This document shows, piece after piece, positions 23,764 to 32,725 of a DNA stretch of 64,000 nt. The translations under genes were made by a program, and so were the position numbers. The stretch is from UBA910 sp964369145 (GTDB lineage: Bacteria > Patescibacteriota > Minisyncoccia > Phycocordibacterales > DATDWN01): NCBI GenBank assembly GCA_964369145.1, contig CAYJEE010000001.1:1-64000 (forward strand). Direction: 5' to 3'. The notes beneath the pieces are model-generated. The model was given only the letters and a program-made list of their open reading frames with translations. It did not search any database and was not told the origin of the DNA. Numbering within the stretch: position 1 is the first letter of the stretch; each line of letters opens with the position of its first letter.

Positions 23764-24783
23764 ATGGACGAAATACATACACAAACAGAAGAACAAAAAG
23801 AGACTCTTTTACTCGAAGAGCCGTCTTTTTTTCATACGTACAAACGAGTCTTTTTGTCAGCACTTATCGCTTTGTGTGCATTGAGTGTGGTGGTGTATGT
23901 ATCCGTGTGGAGAACTCCAGGAGATTTCCCTGTGCACACTGTCGTTACAGTAAAAACAGGTGAGAGTTTGGAAGTTGTCACCCAAAAATTCACAACACTG
24001 CGGTTGATCCGTTCACCGTTTGTGTTTCGAAGTTTGGTGATTTTACTTGGTGGAGAAAAAAAGGTAACTGCGGGAGATTATTTGTTGACTGACCGGGAAA
24101 GCCCGCTTACGTTGGCGTGGCGTATTATGGAAGGTAAGTTTGGTATGGAACCCATAAAAGTGACAATACCTGAAGGGCTAAATAATGAAGAAATTTCTGC
24201 TATTCTTGGTAAAAAATTAGTAGTATTTGATAAGGTATCTTTTGAAAGAGAAGCAGTCAAAAGAGAAGGGTATTTGTTTCCTGATACATACTTTTTTCCA
24301 CCTACAGCAAAACCAGAAGAAGTGATTGGTCGTATGGAGGATAACTTTACAGAAAAAATAAAAAGTCTCGAAGCTGATATTCAAGCATTTGGTAAGTCGT
24401 TGTCTGATGTGGTGATTATGGCATCGATTCTTGAAGGTGAAGCGAAAGATACTGAGTCGAGACGTATCGTAGCGGGGATTTTGTGGAAAAGAATTTCAAT
24501 CGGTATGCCGCTTCAGGTGGATGCAACGTTTAAATATATTAATGGAAAGGATAGTTCTACTCTTACGCTTGAAGATTTAAAGACGGATTCTGCATACAAT
24601 ACATATACAAATAGAGGGCTTCCACCAACACCGATCAATAATCCAGGAATAGATGCGCTTTTGGCTGCAGTAAATCCAATCAAAACAGATTATTTGTATT
24701 TTCTTACAGGTAAAGATGGGAAAATGTATTATGCAAAAACTTTTGAACAGCATAAAGTTAATAAGCAGAAGTATTTGAAGTAA
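23764..24783 (+). CDS. mltG: MltG endolytic transglycosylase (second copy)
   Basis: 339 residues, full length. N-terminal membrane segment (VFLSALIALCALSVVVYVSV), LysM-like region around residues 60-120, then YceG motifs: ASILEGEAKDTESRRIVAGI with the catalytic Glu, LWKRISIGMPLQVDAT, SAYNTYTNRGLPPTPINNPG. Cleaves nascent glycan strands at the membrane. Follows the 411-aa gene by 3 nt without its own ribosome site. Its mRNA ends in a long hairpin element. Confidence 0.95.
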   Translation: MDEIHTQTEEQKETLLLEEPSFFHTYKRVFLSALIALCALSVVVYVSVWRTPGDFPVHTVVTVKTGESLEVVTQKFTTLRLIRSPFVFRSLVILLGGEKKVTAGDYLLTDRESPLTLAWRIMEGKFGMEPIKVTIPEGLNNEEISAILGKKLVVFDKVSFEREAVKREGYLFPDTYFFPPTAKPEEVIGRMEDNFTEKIKSLEADIQAFGKSLSDVVIMASILEGEAKDTESRRIVAGILWKRISIGMPLQVDATFKYINGKDSSTLTLEDLKTDSAYNTYTNRGLPPTPINNPGIDALLAAVNPIKTDYLYFLTGKDGKMYYAKTFEQHKVNKQKYLK

Positions 24784-24789
24784 ATTTTC

Positions 24790-24895
24790 AAACCCTTACA
24801 TATGTTTTTTGGAGCACGCATAAATTTCTGCTGAAATTTTGCTCAGTCTCGGCTACCCGCCTTGCGAAGTCTCCAAAAAATATATGTAAGGGTTT
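24790..24895 (+). other. large hairpin 3' element after mltG
   Basis: Near-perfect 25-bp stem: arms AAACCCTTACATATG..TTTTTTGGAG (24790-24814) and CTCCAAAAAA..TATATGTAAGGGTTT (24871-24895). The 56-nt head contains AAATTT-CTGCTG-AAATTT and CTCGGCT..CCGCCTTGCGAAGT, a string also found in the tRNA-linked repeats (7720-8033). Begins 6 nt after the stop codon. Confidence 0.65.
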
Positions 24896-24932
24896 TCTGG
24901 CTACTTACTATAAGTATGCTATAAATAAAGTA

Positions 24933-26042
24933 ATGCAAAAGAAAACTAAGGTTTTTGTGGGGGTTTCTGGGGGAGTGGATAGCTCTGTTGCTTTGGCATT
25001 GCTTCAGAAAGACGGATATGACGTTACGGGGGTGTTTTTGAAGGTCTGGAGCCCTGATTTTCTTCCGTGTGAGTGGCGAGATGAACGTCGCAGTGCGATG
25101 CGAGTCTGTGCCCATCTTGGTGTTCCATTTGTAACTCTTGATTGTGAAAAAGAATACAAAGATATGGTGGTTGACTATATGCTATCTGAGTACAAGGCAG
25201 GGCGCACCCCAAACCCTGATGTATTTTGTAATAAATATGTAAAGTTTGGTGTGTTTTTGAAAAAGGCCCTTGAACTTGGGGCAGACTATGTGGCGACCGG
25301 ACATTATGCGCAAATTTCCGAAGGTGTTTCCTCGGGATCACACGATGTAACTCCTCGGGAAATTTGCTTACTTGAAGCAGAAGACAAAGATAAAGATCAG
25401 TCATACTTTCTTTCACAGCTCGGACAACATGAGCTTTCACATGCATTGTTTCCAATTGGTCATCTTAAAAAAAGCGATGTGCGAAAAATCGCAGCACAAC
25501 TCAACTTGCCGACGGCAGAGAAAAAAGACAGCCAAGGGTTGTGTTTTATCGGCAAGGTGGATATGAAAGAATTTCTCAAGCATTACATTGAGACAAAGCC
25601 AGGAAATGTACTCGACACGTCAGCAAATATAATCGGCACTCATGATGGTGCAGAGTTGTATACTATCGGCGAGCGTCACGGCTTTACGGTGACAGAAAAG
25701 ACAGACCACGATGTGCCTTTGTTTGTGGTATCAAAAAATGTAGAAAAAAACACAATCACCGTCAGCCCTAGGGGTACCCTAGGGCCTGAAGTTTCCCCTA
25801 AGTCCAACATAGGGGAAATTGGATTAAGTGGTATGCATTGGACTTCAGGTGAAGAGGTGGATTTGAGTAAAACATACGGAGTGCGGTTTCGATATCGACA
25901 AGAAAAAGTGGACTCAACGATCATAAAAAAAGGTGAAGGGTACGCAATACAGCCAAGCAGAACTCAGGATGATATTGCCTCCGGGCAAATTGCGGTGATT
26001 TATGATGGAGGTGTGTGTGTTGGTGCCGGAGTTGTTATATAA
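24933..26042 (+). CDS. mnmA: tRNA-specific 2-thiouridylase MnmA
   Basis: Thiolates U34 of Lys, Glu and Gln tRNAs. 369 residues. PP-loop SGGVDSSVALALL, NPDVFCNKYVKFG with the first catalytic-type Cys, DQSYFLSQL, and GLCFIGKVDMKEFL with the second Cys. TATAAA ends 7 nt before the ATG. Odd: the stretch coding VSPRGTLGPEVSPKSNIGEI (25763-25826) is made of CCCTAGGG and TTCCCCTA..TAGGGGAA palindromes and looks like an in-frame insertion before the C-terminal domain. Confidence 0.96.
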   Translation: MQKKTKVFVGVSGGVDSSVALALLQKDGYDVTGVFLKVWSPDFLPCEWRDERRSAMRVCAHLGVPFVTLDCEKEYKDMVVDYMLSEYKAGRTPNPDVFCNKYVKFGVFLKKALELGADYVATGHYAQISEGVSSGSHDVTPREICLLEAEDKDKDQSYFLSQLGQHELSHALFPIGHLKKSDVRKIAAQLNLPTAEKKDSQGLCFIGKVDMKEFLKHYIETKPGNVLDTSANIIGTHDGAELYTIGERHGFTVTEKTDHDVPLFVVSKNVEKNTITVSPRGTLGPEVSPKSNIGEIGLSGMHWTSGEEVDLSKTYGVRFRYRQEKVDSTIIKKGEGYAIQPSRTQDDIASGQIAVIYDGGVCVGAGVVI

Positions 26043-26066
26043 TTGAAAAAGAAGGAGGTTCACTAA

Positions 26067-26255
26067 ATGATAACCGGACGAGAAAGAAAGTTTCGAAGAA
26101 AGATAAAAAAACTTTCCAAGGAAGAAGAGCGAGCTCGAGATGAACGTTTTCGTGAAGCGGTTGCTCGACTGGAAGCTGATCCAGAATACATTGCATTACA
26201 GGCTGCTTGCCGAAGAGCTGATGAAAGAGGGCCTAATGTTAAATGTACCGTTTAG
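26067..26255 (+). CDS. 62-aa basic helical protein
   Basis: Very charged: MITGRERKFRRKIKKLSKEE, then an Ala/Glu/Arg-rich helix (RFREAVARLEADPEYIALQA). No family recognised. Ideal Shine-Dalgarno AAGGAGG 8 nt before the ATG, 24 nt after mnmA, own terminator 9 nt after the stop. A member of the small SD-led single-gene class. Confidence 0.7.
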   Translation: MITGRERKFRRKIKKLSKEEERARDERFREAVARLEADPEYIALQAACRRADERGPNVKCTV

Positions 26256-26263
26256 GTGCAGAA

Positions 26264-26300
26264 GGAGGGTGCGTTGTACACGCCCCTCTTTTGTTTTTTC
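26264..26300 (+). terminator. terminator of the 62-aa gene
   Basis: GAGGG-T-GCGT-TGTAC-ACGC-CCTC then TTTTGTTTTTT. Confidence 0.85.
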
Positions 26301-26325
26301 GTAAAAATTTTGTGATAATACAGTG

Positions 26326-27150
26326 ATGGATATTCTTATTACAAAAGCGGATGGTACAAAAGAAAAATTCGATGTTTCAAAGCTCGAAGGGTCTCTTAAG
26401 AGAGCAGGAGCAAATTCTAAAGTCGTTTCAGATATTATTGCTACTGTAGAAAAAGATTTGTTTGAAGGTGTTACGACCAAAGAAATCTATCATCATGCAT
26501 TTGACCTTCTAAAAAAAGAGGAGAAACCGATTGCACTCAAGTACTCACTCAAACGAGCGATTATGGAGCTCGGGCCGTCTGGTTTTCCGTTTGAAAAATT
26601 TATTGCAGAAATATTTAAATACAAAGGCTACACAGCAGAGACAGGGAAGATAGTCAAAGGTTTTTGTGTGGAGCATGAAGTGGATGTGGTGGCGTGGAAT
26701 AAAGAAAAACTAGTGATGTGTGAAGCAAAATTTCACAACGACCCCGGTATGAAATCTGATCTTAAAGTTGCTCTCTATGTAAAAGCGCGTTTTGATGATT
26801 TGCGAAAAATGACTTTTAAATACGGAAAGGAGCGCAGGCTTGATGAAGGATGGCTCGTAACAAATACAAAGTTTTCTTCGACTGCAATCGAGTATGGATC
26901 GTGCCAAGGTGGACTCATTATGGTGGGATGGAACTATCCTCCTCGAGGCAATCTCCATGATCTCGTCCTGGAAGCAAAGCTACATCCGGTGACGTGCCTC
27001 ACTTCACTAACAGGTCGAGAAAAGAAATTTCTACTCCAGCAAGGTTTGGTGCTCTGTAAATCAATCCTCGAAAACCCTGGACTCCTGCCACTAATGGGAC
27101 TTTCACCAGTGAAGGCAAAGAAGGTGCTTGAAGAAATTGAAATGTTGTAA
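26326..27150 (+). CDS. ATP-cone plus PD-(D/E)xK nuclease-like protein
   Basis: 274 residues. Residues 1-85 are an ATP-cone, the nucleotide-sensing domain of ribonucleotide reductases and NrdR (ITKADGTKEKFDVSKLEGSL). Residues about 88-190 look like an Mrr-type restriction-endonuclease fold: GFPFEKFIAEIFKYKGY, then HEVDVVAW and LVMCEAKFHN (the D..ExK set). The C-terminus (LPLMGLSPVKAKKVLEEIEM) looks like a helix-hairpin-helix. A nucleotide-controlled DNase is a reasonable guess. GATAAT ends 6 nt before the ATG at 26326; a GTG one codon earlier is less likely. Confidence 0.75.
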   Translation: MDILITKADGTKEKFDVSKLEGSLKRAGANSKVVSDIIATVEKDLFEGVTTKEIYHHAFDLLKKEEKPIALKYSLKRAIMELGPSGFPFEKFIAEIFKYKGYTAETGKIVKGFCVEHEVDVVAWNKEKLVMCEAKFHNDPGMKSDLKVALYVKARFDDLRKMTFKYGKERRLDEGWLVTNTKFSSTAIEYGSCQGGLIMVGWNYPPRGNLHDLVLEAKLHPVTCLTSLTGREKKFLLQQGLVLCKSILENPGLLPLMGLSPVKAKKVLEEIEML

Positions 27151-27160
27151 ATTATAAAAG

Positions 27161-27190
27161 AAAAAAGCGCAGCCGGTAGGCTGCGCTTTT
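27161..27190. terminator. bidirectional terminator
   Basis: AAAAAAGCGCAGCC-GGTA-GGCTGCGCTTTT between two convergent genes. Confidence 0.92.
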
Positions 27191-27210
27191 GATTTGTATC
27201 CTTACTTTGG

Positions 27211-28950
27211 TTAGATAAGGATTTGTTGTTTTTCGACATATTCCATGTAGAGACCTGATTTCTCTAAGAGTTCTCGGTGAGTTCCTGTTGCGGCAATCTC
27301 ACCGCGATCATTAAGAACAATAATCCGGTCCACTCCTTGTATTGTCGAGAGACGATGGGTGATTATGATGGTAGTTCGTCCTAAACACACCTCGTTGATG
27401 GTTGCTTGGACATAAGCTTCAGTGATGGCATCCAGGGCTGATGTTGGTTCATCAAGCACTAGTATCTTTGCATCACTTGCAAGAGCTCTGGCAATAGCAA
27501 TTCGTTGCTTTTCCCCTCCACTGAGTCGATTACCCATTTCACCAACTTGGGTCAAGAGACCTTTGCTGAATTTTGAGAGATCGAGTTTGACAGAGGCACA
27601 GAGCTTCAGGAGTTTTTCTTGTGAAAGAGGTGCTGGTGCTCCCATGTTGATGTTGTCTTCTATGGTCATTTCCATTGTCAGACAACCTTGATCAACCAAT
27701 GCAATGTGGCTCCGTAAATCATGGATGTCCACTGCACAGAGATCATGACCGTCGATTTGAACAACACCGGCCGTCGGATCGTAAGCTCTCACCAGGAGAC
27801 TTAAGATTGTACTTTTGCCGGAGCCAGAAGCGCCGACAATCGCAACCTTTTCTCCCACATGAACATGGAAGGAGATATCCCTGAGAACTGGAGTTGAATC
27901 CATTTCGCCTTCCTCTGCAGGATAACTAAACGAAACATGTTTGAATTCAATGAATCCTGCAACCTTTTCAAGACGAACAGGGTGAGGGATTTCATGTATT
28001 GCAGGTGAAGTGTTTATGAGATCGAGAAACCTTTCGGCTGAGGTCGATTCAATTAAAGCATTTTGGTATTTCTCACCCAAGGCTTCGATTTTCTCGAATA
28101 CCTGCTCCCACCACATTCGTGCTGTTACCAGCTCGCCCGCAGTAAGTTTGTTTTCGTAGTACAAGTAGATGCAGGTGACCATGGCAATATACTTACTGGC
28201 AACAAGAATCATGTACATCAGCTCATTTCGCACAGCGATATATGTGTTCGTTGCTTTCGATACTTCCACTGATTGCTGGTAGATTTTTCGGTACCTTTCT
28301 CTCATTGCGTCCTCTTTCGAAAACGCTTTTACCAGAGGCGCACCTGCAAGTAGGTCGCCACGTTGTTTTGATGAAACCAAGTCTTTCTTCTGACGGAGCT
28401 TGATTCGCGGGACGTACTTTTTGCGCATGTGCCATACAGTCAGTCCATAAACCAAGAGCCCAGTCATAATAATGAGACCGACAGGTAGATGAAGGCTAAG
28501 AAGAATAACAATGGTGATTATTACTCGACTGATTACGGGAGCGATATCTGTAACCAGTAAGGTCGCTAGCGTTTGTAGTGAGTGCTCCCCGGTTGAAATT
28601 ATCTCTCGGGACATTCCACTACTCATTTCCTTTAATTGACCGATTGAAAACAAGAAGTACTGATTAATCGTCTTCATCCGTAGGTATTCCTGAATAGGGA
28701 ACCAGACTTTGTTGAGGTTCACCTTTTGGCGTAACAGACGGATTACAGACCTTGAGACGCCAATCGCGGGGTCCAAGGATGCAATCGCTACAACTAGCCA
28801 AATATTTTGGCGTTTAACCATTGCGTCCATCATTATTCCTAACACAAAAGGGAAGGCCATGCCTAAAAGAGACATGACAAAATTGAGGCTGACGAGGGCG
28901 GCAACACTTAGTTTGTGGTTGCCAAAAATCATAACAATGTACTTGAGCAC
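27211..28950 (-). CDS. ABC transporter, fused membrane and ATPase half-transporter
   Basis: 579 residues. Six-segment ABC-exporter membrane domain (residues 1-310), then the ATPase: Walker A GASGSGKSTIL, signature LSGGEKQRIAIARAL, Walker B ILVLDEPTSALD, His-loop IIITHRLSTI. MsbA/ABCB-like exporter working as a dimer; substrate unknown. GTG start chosen from CAGGAG 6 nt upstream. Promoter TTGACA-18-TATAAT on the minus strand (29002-29031) and a 5' UTR of about 45 nt. So unlike nearby enzymes it belongs to the SD-led class, which suggests a separate origin or control. Confidence 0.93.
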   Translation of the reverse strand: MLKYIVMIFGNHKLSVAALVSLNFVMSLLGMAFPFVLGIMMDAMVKRQNIWLVVAIASLDPAIGVSRSVIRLLRQKVNLNKVWFPIQEYLRMKTINQYFLFSIGQLKEMSSGMSREIISTGEHSLQTLATLLVTDIAPVISRVIITIVILLSLHLPVGLIIMTGLLVYGLTVWHMRKKYVPRIKLRQKKDLVSSKQRGDLLAGAPLVKAFSKEDAMRERYRKIYQQSVEVSKATNTYIAVRNELMYMILVASKYIAMVTCIYLYYENKLTAGELVTARMWWEQVFEKIEALGEKYQNALIESTSAERFLDLINTSPAIHEIPHPVRLEKVAGFIEFKHVSFSYPAEEGEMDSTPVLRDISFHVHVGEKVAIVGASGSGKSTILSLLVRAYDPTAGVVQIDGHDLCAVDIHDLRSHIALVDQGCLTMEMTIEDNINMGAPAPLSQEKLLKLCASVKLDLSKFSKGLLTQVGEMGNRLSGGEKQRIAIARALASDAKILVLDEPTSALDAITEAYVQATINEVCLGRTTIIITHRLSTIQGVDRIIVLNDRGEIAATGTHRELLEKSGLYMEYVEKQQILI

Positions 28951-29001
28951 ACGGTTCTCCTGAAGTAAGTGATGTCAAAAAACTAGAATTAGTCCGCCTG
29001 T

Positions 29002-29031
29002 ATTATAGCACACTATATATCAATTTGTCAA
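29002..29031 (-). promoter_or_regulatory. sigma70 promoter of the ABC transporter
   Basis: Minus strand TTGACA (29026-29031), 18-bp spacer, TATAAT (29002-29007): both boxes match consensus exactly. The divergent HD gene starts at 29067. Confidence 0.85.
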
Positions 29032-29066
29032 GTATTTTTATTGTATAATTTTGGCATAATGGGGTG

Positions 29067-29708
29067 ATGAAATCAGCTCAAAAAAAATCGAAAAAAGCCC
29101 CAAGGAAAGCCACATCTGGAGACATCAAAAATATCACAAACTTTCTCTTTGAGGTGGGGATTTTGACCAAGACTCCTCGGAGCGGACTGCACTTTCTAGG
29201 TACTGGAGAGCAGTCGGTGGCAGAGCATGTCAATAGAGTGTGCTTTATCGGCTATATGCTTGCACATCTCGATGGTGAAGCGGACCTTTCAAAAGTCCTC
29301 CAGATGTGTCTTTTTCACGACATTACGGAAACACGAATTTCTGACCTCAACTATATTCATCAGAAATATGTCGTACGAAAAGAACATGAGGCGATGGTAG
29401 ATATTTCAAATTCGATTCCATTTGGTGAAAATGTTTTCGCTACACTTGCCGAGTATGAAAAAAGAGAAAGCAAGGAGTCTTTGATTGTAAAAGATTCTGA
29501 TAATCTCGAGTGGATCCTTACGCTCAAAGAAGAATTTGATAAAGGAAATGAGCGAGCATTGAGTTGGATTCTGCCCGCGATCAAAAGACTTAAAACTCCG
29601 CATGCTCAAAGTATCGCTAAAGAAATTATGAAGACGGATGCAAATGATTGGTGGTTTAGTAAGAAAGAGCAAAAAGATTCATGGTGGGTTAATAGAGGAA
29701 AAAAGTAA
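29067..29708 (+). CDS. HD-domain phosphohydrolase (YfbR-like)
   Basis: 213 residues. HD metal ligands are visible: SVAEHVNRVCFIGYML (first His), LFHDITETRISDLN (HD pair, then Glu), and a later Asp in VKDSDNLEWIL. The fold matches the HD_3/YfbR group of 5'-deoxynucleotidases, so nucleotide clean-up is likely but the substrate is not proven. CATAAT (29055-29060) ends 6 nt before the ATG at 29067. The peptidase gene starts 5 nt after its stop: operon. Confidence 0.85.
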   Translation: MKSAQKKSKKAPRKATSGDIKNITNFLFEVGILTKTPRSGLHFLGTGEQSVAEHVNRVCFIGYMLAHLDGEADLSKVLQMCLFHDITETRISDLNYIHQKYVVRKEHEAMVDISNSIPFGENVFATLAEYEKRESKESLIVKDSDNLEWILTLKEEFDKGNERALSWILPAIKRLKTPHAQSIAKEIMKTDANDWWFSKKEQKDSWWVNRGKK

Positions 29709-29713
29709 TATAT

Positions 29714-31528
29714 ATGAAAAAAACTAAAGAATATTTAAATTTTTTAAACGACACATACCACAAGCTTCATAAAACATACGAAGATTTTTTTTGGCTTTCG
29801 TACATGGGTGATCACTCGATAGACGCAAAAAAAGATGAGGCGCTGGCTTCAATCGATGCTTTTAAGGCAAATAAGGAGCATCTTGAAACTGTAGAAAAAT
29901 TAATAAAGGAAACAAAGGGTCCGCTTAAGGCGCGTCTTGCGCAGTGGCAGAGATTTTTTAATCAATATCACACTCCTGCTGAGGCGGTGCCTTTAAAAAA
30001 GGAAATTGATGAACTTGAAACATTGATCAATAAAAAACATGGAGAAAGAACGGAAGGGTATGTAGATCCGTATACAAAAAAGTTTGTAGAGGTTTCTTCT
30101 GTTCAGATGGGATCAATGATACGAACAAATCCTGATGAGAAAATCCGCAAAGCGTGTTTTGAGGGAAAAGAAAAATTGGCTACAGACTCGTTGAGCGAGT
30201 ATATAAAACTAGTTACCCTTCGCAATCAGTATGCACGGATTCTTGGTTATACAGATTTTTATGATTTCAAAGTCAAAAAAGAAGATGGAATGACAAAGAA
30301 AGAATTGTTTGGAATTTTTGATTCTATTTACGATAAAACAAAATACGCACGAAAAGATATTATAAAACTTGAAAAGACAATGCCAGGGCTTCGTAAGCCG
30401 TGGAATTTTGGCTATATGCTCGCTGGGGATTTTACAAAGGAAGAGGATCCGTATTTCCAGTTTGATGAAGCATTGATGCGATGGGGGAGATCATTTGCAG
30501 CAATGGGGATTGATTTTAAAGAAGGGAAGCTACAGCTCGATCTGTTGGATAGAAAAGGGAAGTGGAACAACGGCTTTTGTCATTGGCCTGACTTGGTCAA
30601 ATATGAAGGTACAAAAAGAATACCAGGAAGCTCAAACTTTACCTGTACTGTGGTTATGGGACAGGTTGGCTCAGGAGAAATGGGGTACAACACTCTTTTT
30701 CATGAAGGAGGTCACGCTGCACACTTGCTAAATTCTGTTCAAAAAGATGTGTGTCTCAATCATGAGTACCCTCCGATGTCGAATGCTCTCGCTGAGACTC
30801 ATAGTATGTTTCTCGATACTATGTATGGAGGTATTGAGTGGCAGACTCGATATGCAAAAAATGCAAAAGGTGAAGCGTACCCTTTCGAACTTTTTGAGAA
30901 AATGGTCCGAAAGCTTCATGTACTACGTCCACTTGATTTAAATGGGATCATTGCTGTGTCTGTATTCGAAAAAGAAATCTACGAGACTAAAAAACTAACT
31001 CCAGAAAAAGTGATCAGTATTGCACATAAAAATTTCAAAAAATATTTTGAGCGATCAGAAGACTCACTTATGCTTCTCAATGTGCCTCATATTTACGGAT
31101 GGGATTCTTCCGGCTCATATCATGGGTATGGACTTGCAACTCTCGCGCTCTCACAATGGAGAAAATATTTCTTTAAAAAGTACGGGTATATTGTCGACAA
31201 TCCAAAAGTGGGGAAAGAAATGGAAAAGGTATGGAAACTTGGGTCGTTAAAAACATTTAATGAGTTTGTAAAAATTATTACCGGTGAAAAACTAAAACCA
31301 ACTGCGTATTTGGAACATATGACTGCTTCTATTCCACAAATACTAAAGGGCGCACAAGAAAAAATTGCTCGTCTTAAAAAGGTAAAGGAGTATACAAAAA
31401 AAGTAGATTTGAAGGCTTCGATTTCAATGGTTCACGGTAAAGATGAGATTTGTAATAACAAGAAAAGTTTTGAAGATATGGCAGAGAAATATAAAGCGTG
31501 GCTCAAAACCCAATCTATTCAAAAATAG
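29714..31528 (+). CDS. M3-like zinc metallopeptidase (oligopeptidase family)
   Basis: 604 residues. Gluzincin motif LFHEGGHAAHLL near residue 330 with the downstream ligand Glu in SNALAETHSMFLDTMYG. N-terminal helical region (residues 1-150) as in M3/PepF-type oligopeptidases. No signal peptide, so cytosolic peptide degradation is expected. Directly after the HD hydrolase without a ribosome-binding site. The M2 and M32 families are alternatives, but HExGHxxH fits M3 best. Confidence 0.85.
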   Translation: MKKTKEYLNFLNDTYHKLHKTYEDFFWLSYMGDHSIDAKKDEALASIDAFKANKEHLETVEKLIKETKGPLKARLAQWQRFFNQYHTPAEAVPLKKEIDELETLINKKHGERTEGYVDPYTKKFVEVSSVQMGSMIRTNPDEKIRKACFEGKEKLATDSLSEYIKLVTLRNQYARILGYTDFYDFKVKKEDGMTKKELFGIFDSIYDKTKYARKDIIKLEKTMPGLRKPWNFGYMLAGDFTKEEDPYFQFDEALMRWGRSFAAMGIDFKEGKLQLDLLDRKGKWNNGFCHWPDLVKYEGTKRIPGSSNFTCTVVMGQVGSGEMGYNTLFHEGGHAAHLLNSVQKDVCLNHEYPPMSNALAETHSMFLDTMYGGIEWQTRYAKNAKGEAYPFELFEKMVRKLHVLRPLDLNGIIAVSVFEKEIYETKKLTPEKVISIAHKNFKKYFERSEDSLMLLNVPHIYGWDSSGSYHGYGLATLALSQWRKYFFKKYGYIVDNPKVGKEMEKVWKLGSLKTFNEFVKIITGEKLKPTAYLEHMTASIPQILKGAQEKIARLKKVKEYTKKVDLKASISMVHGKDEICNNKKSFEDMAEKYKAWLKTQSIQK

Positions 31529-31565
31529 TTGAAAACTTATTTCCGGAAAAAAGAAAAAGTAGAAA

Positions 31566-31614
31566 CAAAAATCCGCTTCTCCAGGGCGGATTTTGTCCGT
31601 CTGAAGAAGCGGTT
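31566..31614 (-). terminator. terminator of the secreted beta-rich gene
   Basis: Minus strand CCGCTTCT/AGAAGCGG with an inner GGA-CAAAA-TCC, then ATTTTTGTTT. Lies within 90 nt of the convergent peptidase stop. Confidence 0.85.
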
Positions 31615-31618
31615 TGGT

Positions 31619-32200
31619 TTATTCACCTTTGAAGTAGGTGAAGCGAAGACCGAGCAGGGCATTGGTGCGCCCTTTCTCGTCCCAGGTAATAGTGGGACGT
31701 ATAGAAGGTGTCCACCTGCCGATTGGGTTTAGACGATATTCTGCCCGCACGCCGTGACCAAGGAAGGCCTGGCTGTGGGTGCCGACAGACCAACGTTCGC
31801 TGAGTTTTACGTCAGTCAGGGTAAGATACCAGTAACCAGTCACCCCTTTGTCTTCGTAGATGACGAAGACGTAGCACCGACCCTTATTGGCGTACAGGTA
31901 TGACCCAATACGCATTTTGCTGGTGGTCTGCTCAACTCCGCCACCGACTCCGACTTGGAGCCAGCTTGTGGGTTTGGCATAACCACCCACGTAGGCTTGA
32001 CGATAGTTTGTTCCTATCTGCCCCCAGCCAAAGAGGCCAGTGTGTTTGGTGAGGCTTTGTTGTGCCCACACCGTATTTGTCTGGCTGTCTGCCCCTGCAC
32101 TTTTGAAGGTGCTGTACGATTCAGTAAAAATGAATGTCTCAGCGTTTGTTTTTTGGCAAAAAAACAAACAAAAAACGAACAAGAATATGAAGGTTCGCAT
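31619..32200 (-). CDS. secreted beta-barrel-like protein
   Basis: 193 residues with signal peptide MRTFIFLFVFCLFFCQKTNA. The mature part is a series of alternating strands with Gly/Tyr/Trp (WLQVGVGGGVEQ, VTGYWYLTLTDVKLSERWSV, LLGLRFTYFKGE), like small outer-membrane or porin-like barrels. Promoter TTGACA-18-TATTAT on the minus strand; Shine-Dalgarno GGAG 5 nt before the ATG; own terminator. GC-richer than neighbours. Family unknown; the second such gene in the window (with 6855-7487). Confidence 0.65.
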   Translation of the reverse strand: MRTFIFLFVFCLFFCQKTNAETFIFTESYSTFKSAGADSQTNTVWAQQSLTKHTGLFGWGQIGTNYRQAYVGGYAKPTSWLQVGVGGGVEQTTSKMRIGSYLYANKGRCYVFVIYEDKGVTGYWYLTLTDVKLSERWSVGTHSQAFLGHGVRAEYRLNPIGRWTPSIRPTITWDEKGRTNALLGLRFTYFKGE

Positions 32201-32284
32201 GGGTTCTCCGTGTATTATAATAGCATATATAATGTGTACTTGTCAAGTTTTTGGTTCATCTAAACTATATGGTAAACTAAAGTC

Positions 32285-32707
32285 ATGTGGATACTTTATG
32301 CACTTATCTCAGCGCTTTTTGCAGGCATGGTGGCGGTCTTTGGAAAGCTTGGGCTTAAGAATATTGATTCGACTCTTGCGACTACAGTGCGCTCATTTAT
32401 CATGGCGGGGTTTCTCGGGGTGACCGCTCTTGCACTGAAAAAGTTTCAAGGTTTTTCACTTTCAACATTTACGGGGCGTGAGTGGGCGTATATTGCACTC
32501 TCTGGTGTAGCGGGAGCACTCTCATGGCTCTTTTACTTCGTGGCACTCAAAAATGGAACTGCGGTGACTGTCTCTGCGATCGACCGATTGAGTATTGTCT
32601 TTGTGCTCGTATTTGCAGCACTCTTTTTAGGCGAAGGGTTTACCTTGTGGAAAGTGGTGGGTGTGCTCTGTATTGCACTTGGTGCTTTCTTGACTACTTT
32701 GAAATAG
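32285..32707 (+). CDS. EamA-family half transporter (single 4-5 helix domain)
   Basis: 140 residues, five hydrophobic segments. MWILYALISALFAGMVAVFG, the Ser/Thr-rich second helix and the closing LYFVAL../SAIDRLSIVFVLVFAALFLG pattern are those of EmrE/EamA (COG2510-type) proteins. Single-domain members act as dimers; substrate unknown. TAAACT (32273-32278) ends 6 nt before the ATG; no Shine-Dalgarno. Confidence 0.88.
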   Translation: MWILYALISALFAGMVAVFGKLGLKNIDSTLATTVRSFIMAGFLGVTALALKKFQGFSLSTFTGREWAYIALSGVAGALSWLFYFVALKNGTAVTVSAIDRLSIVFVLVFAALFLGEGFTLWKVVGVLCIALGAFLTTLK

Positions 32708-32725
32708 GTTGTATGATGTATATAG

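Noticed and set aside
31529..31732. 67-codon plus-strand frame after the M3-like peptidase
   Set aside because: Runs through the minus-strand terminator and antisense to the secreted protein gene; no start signals.
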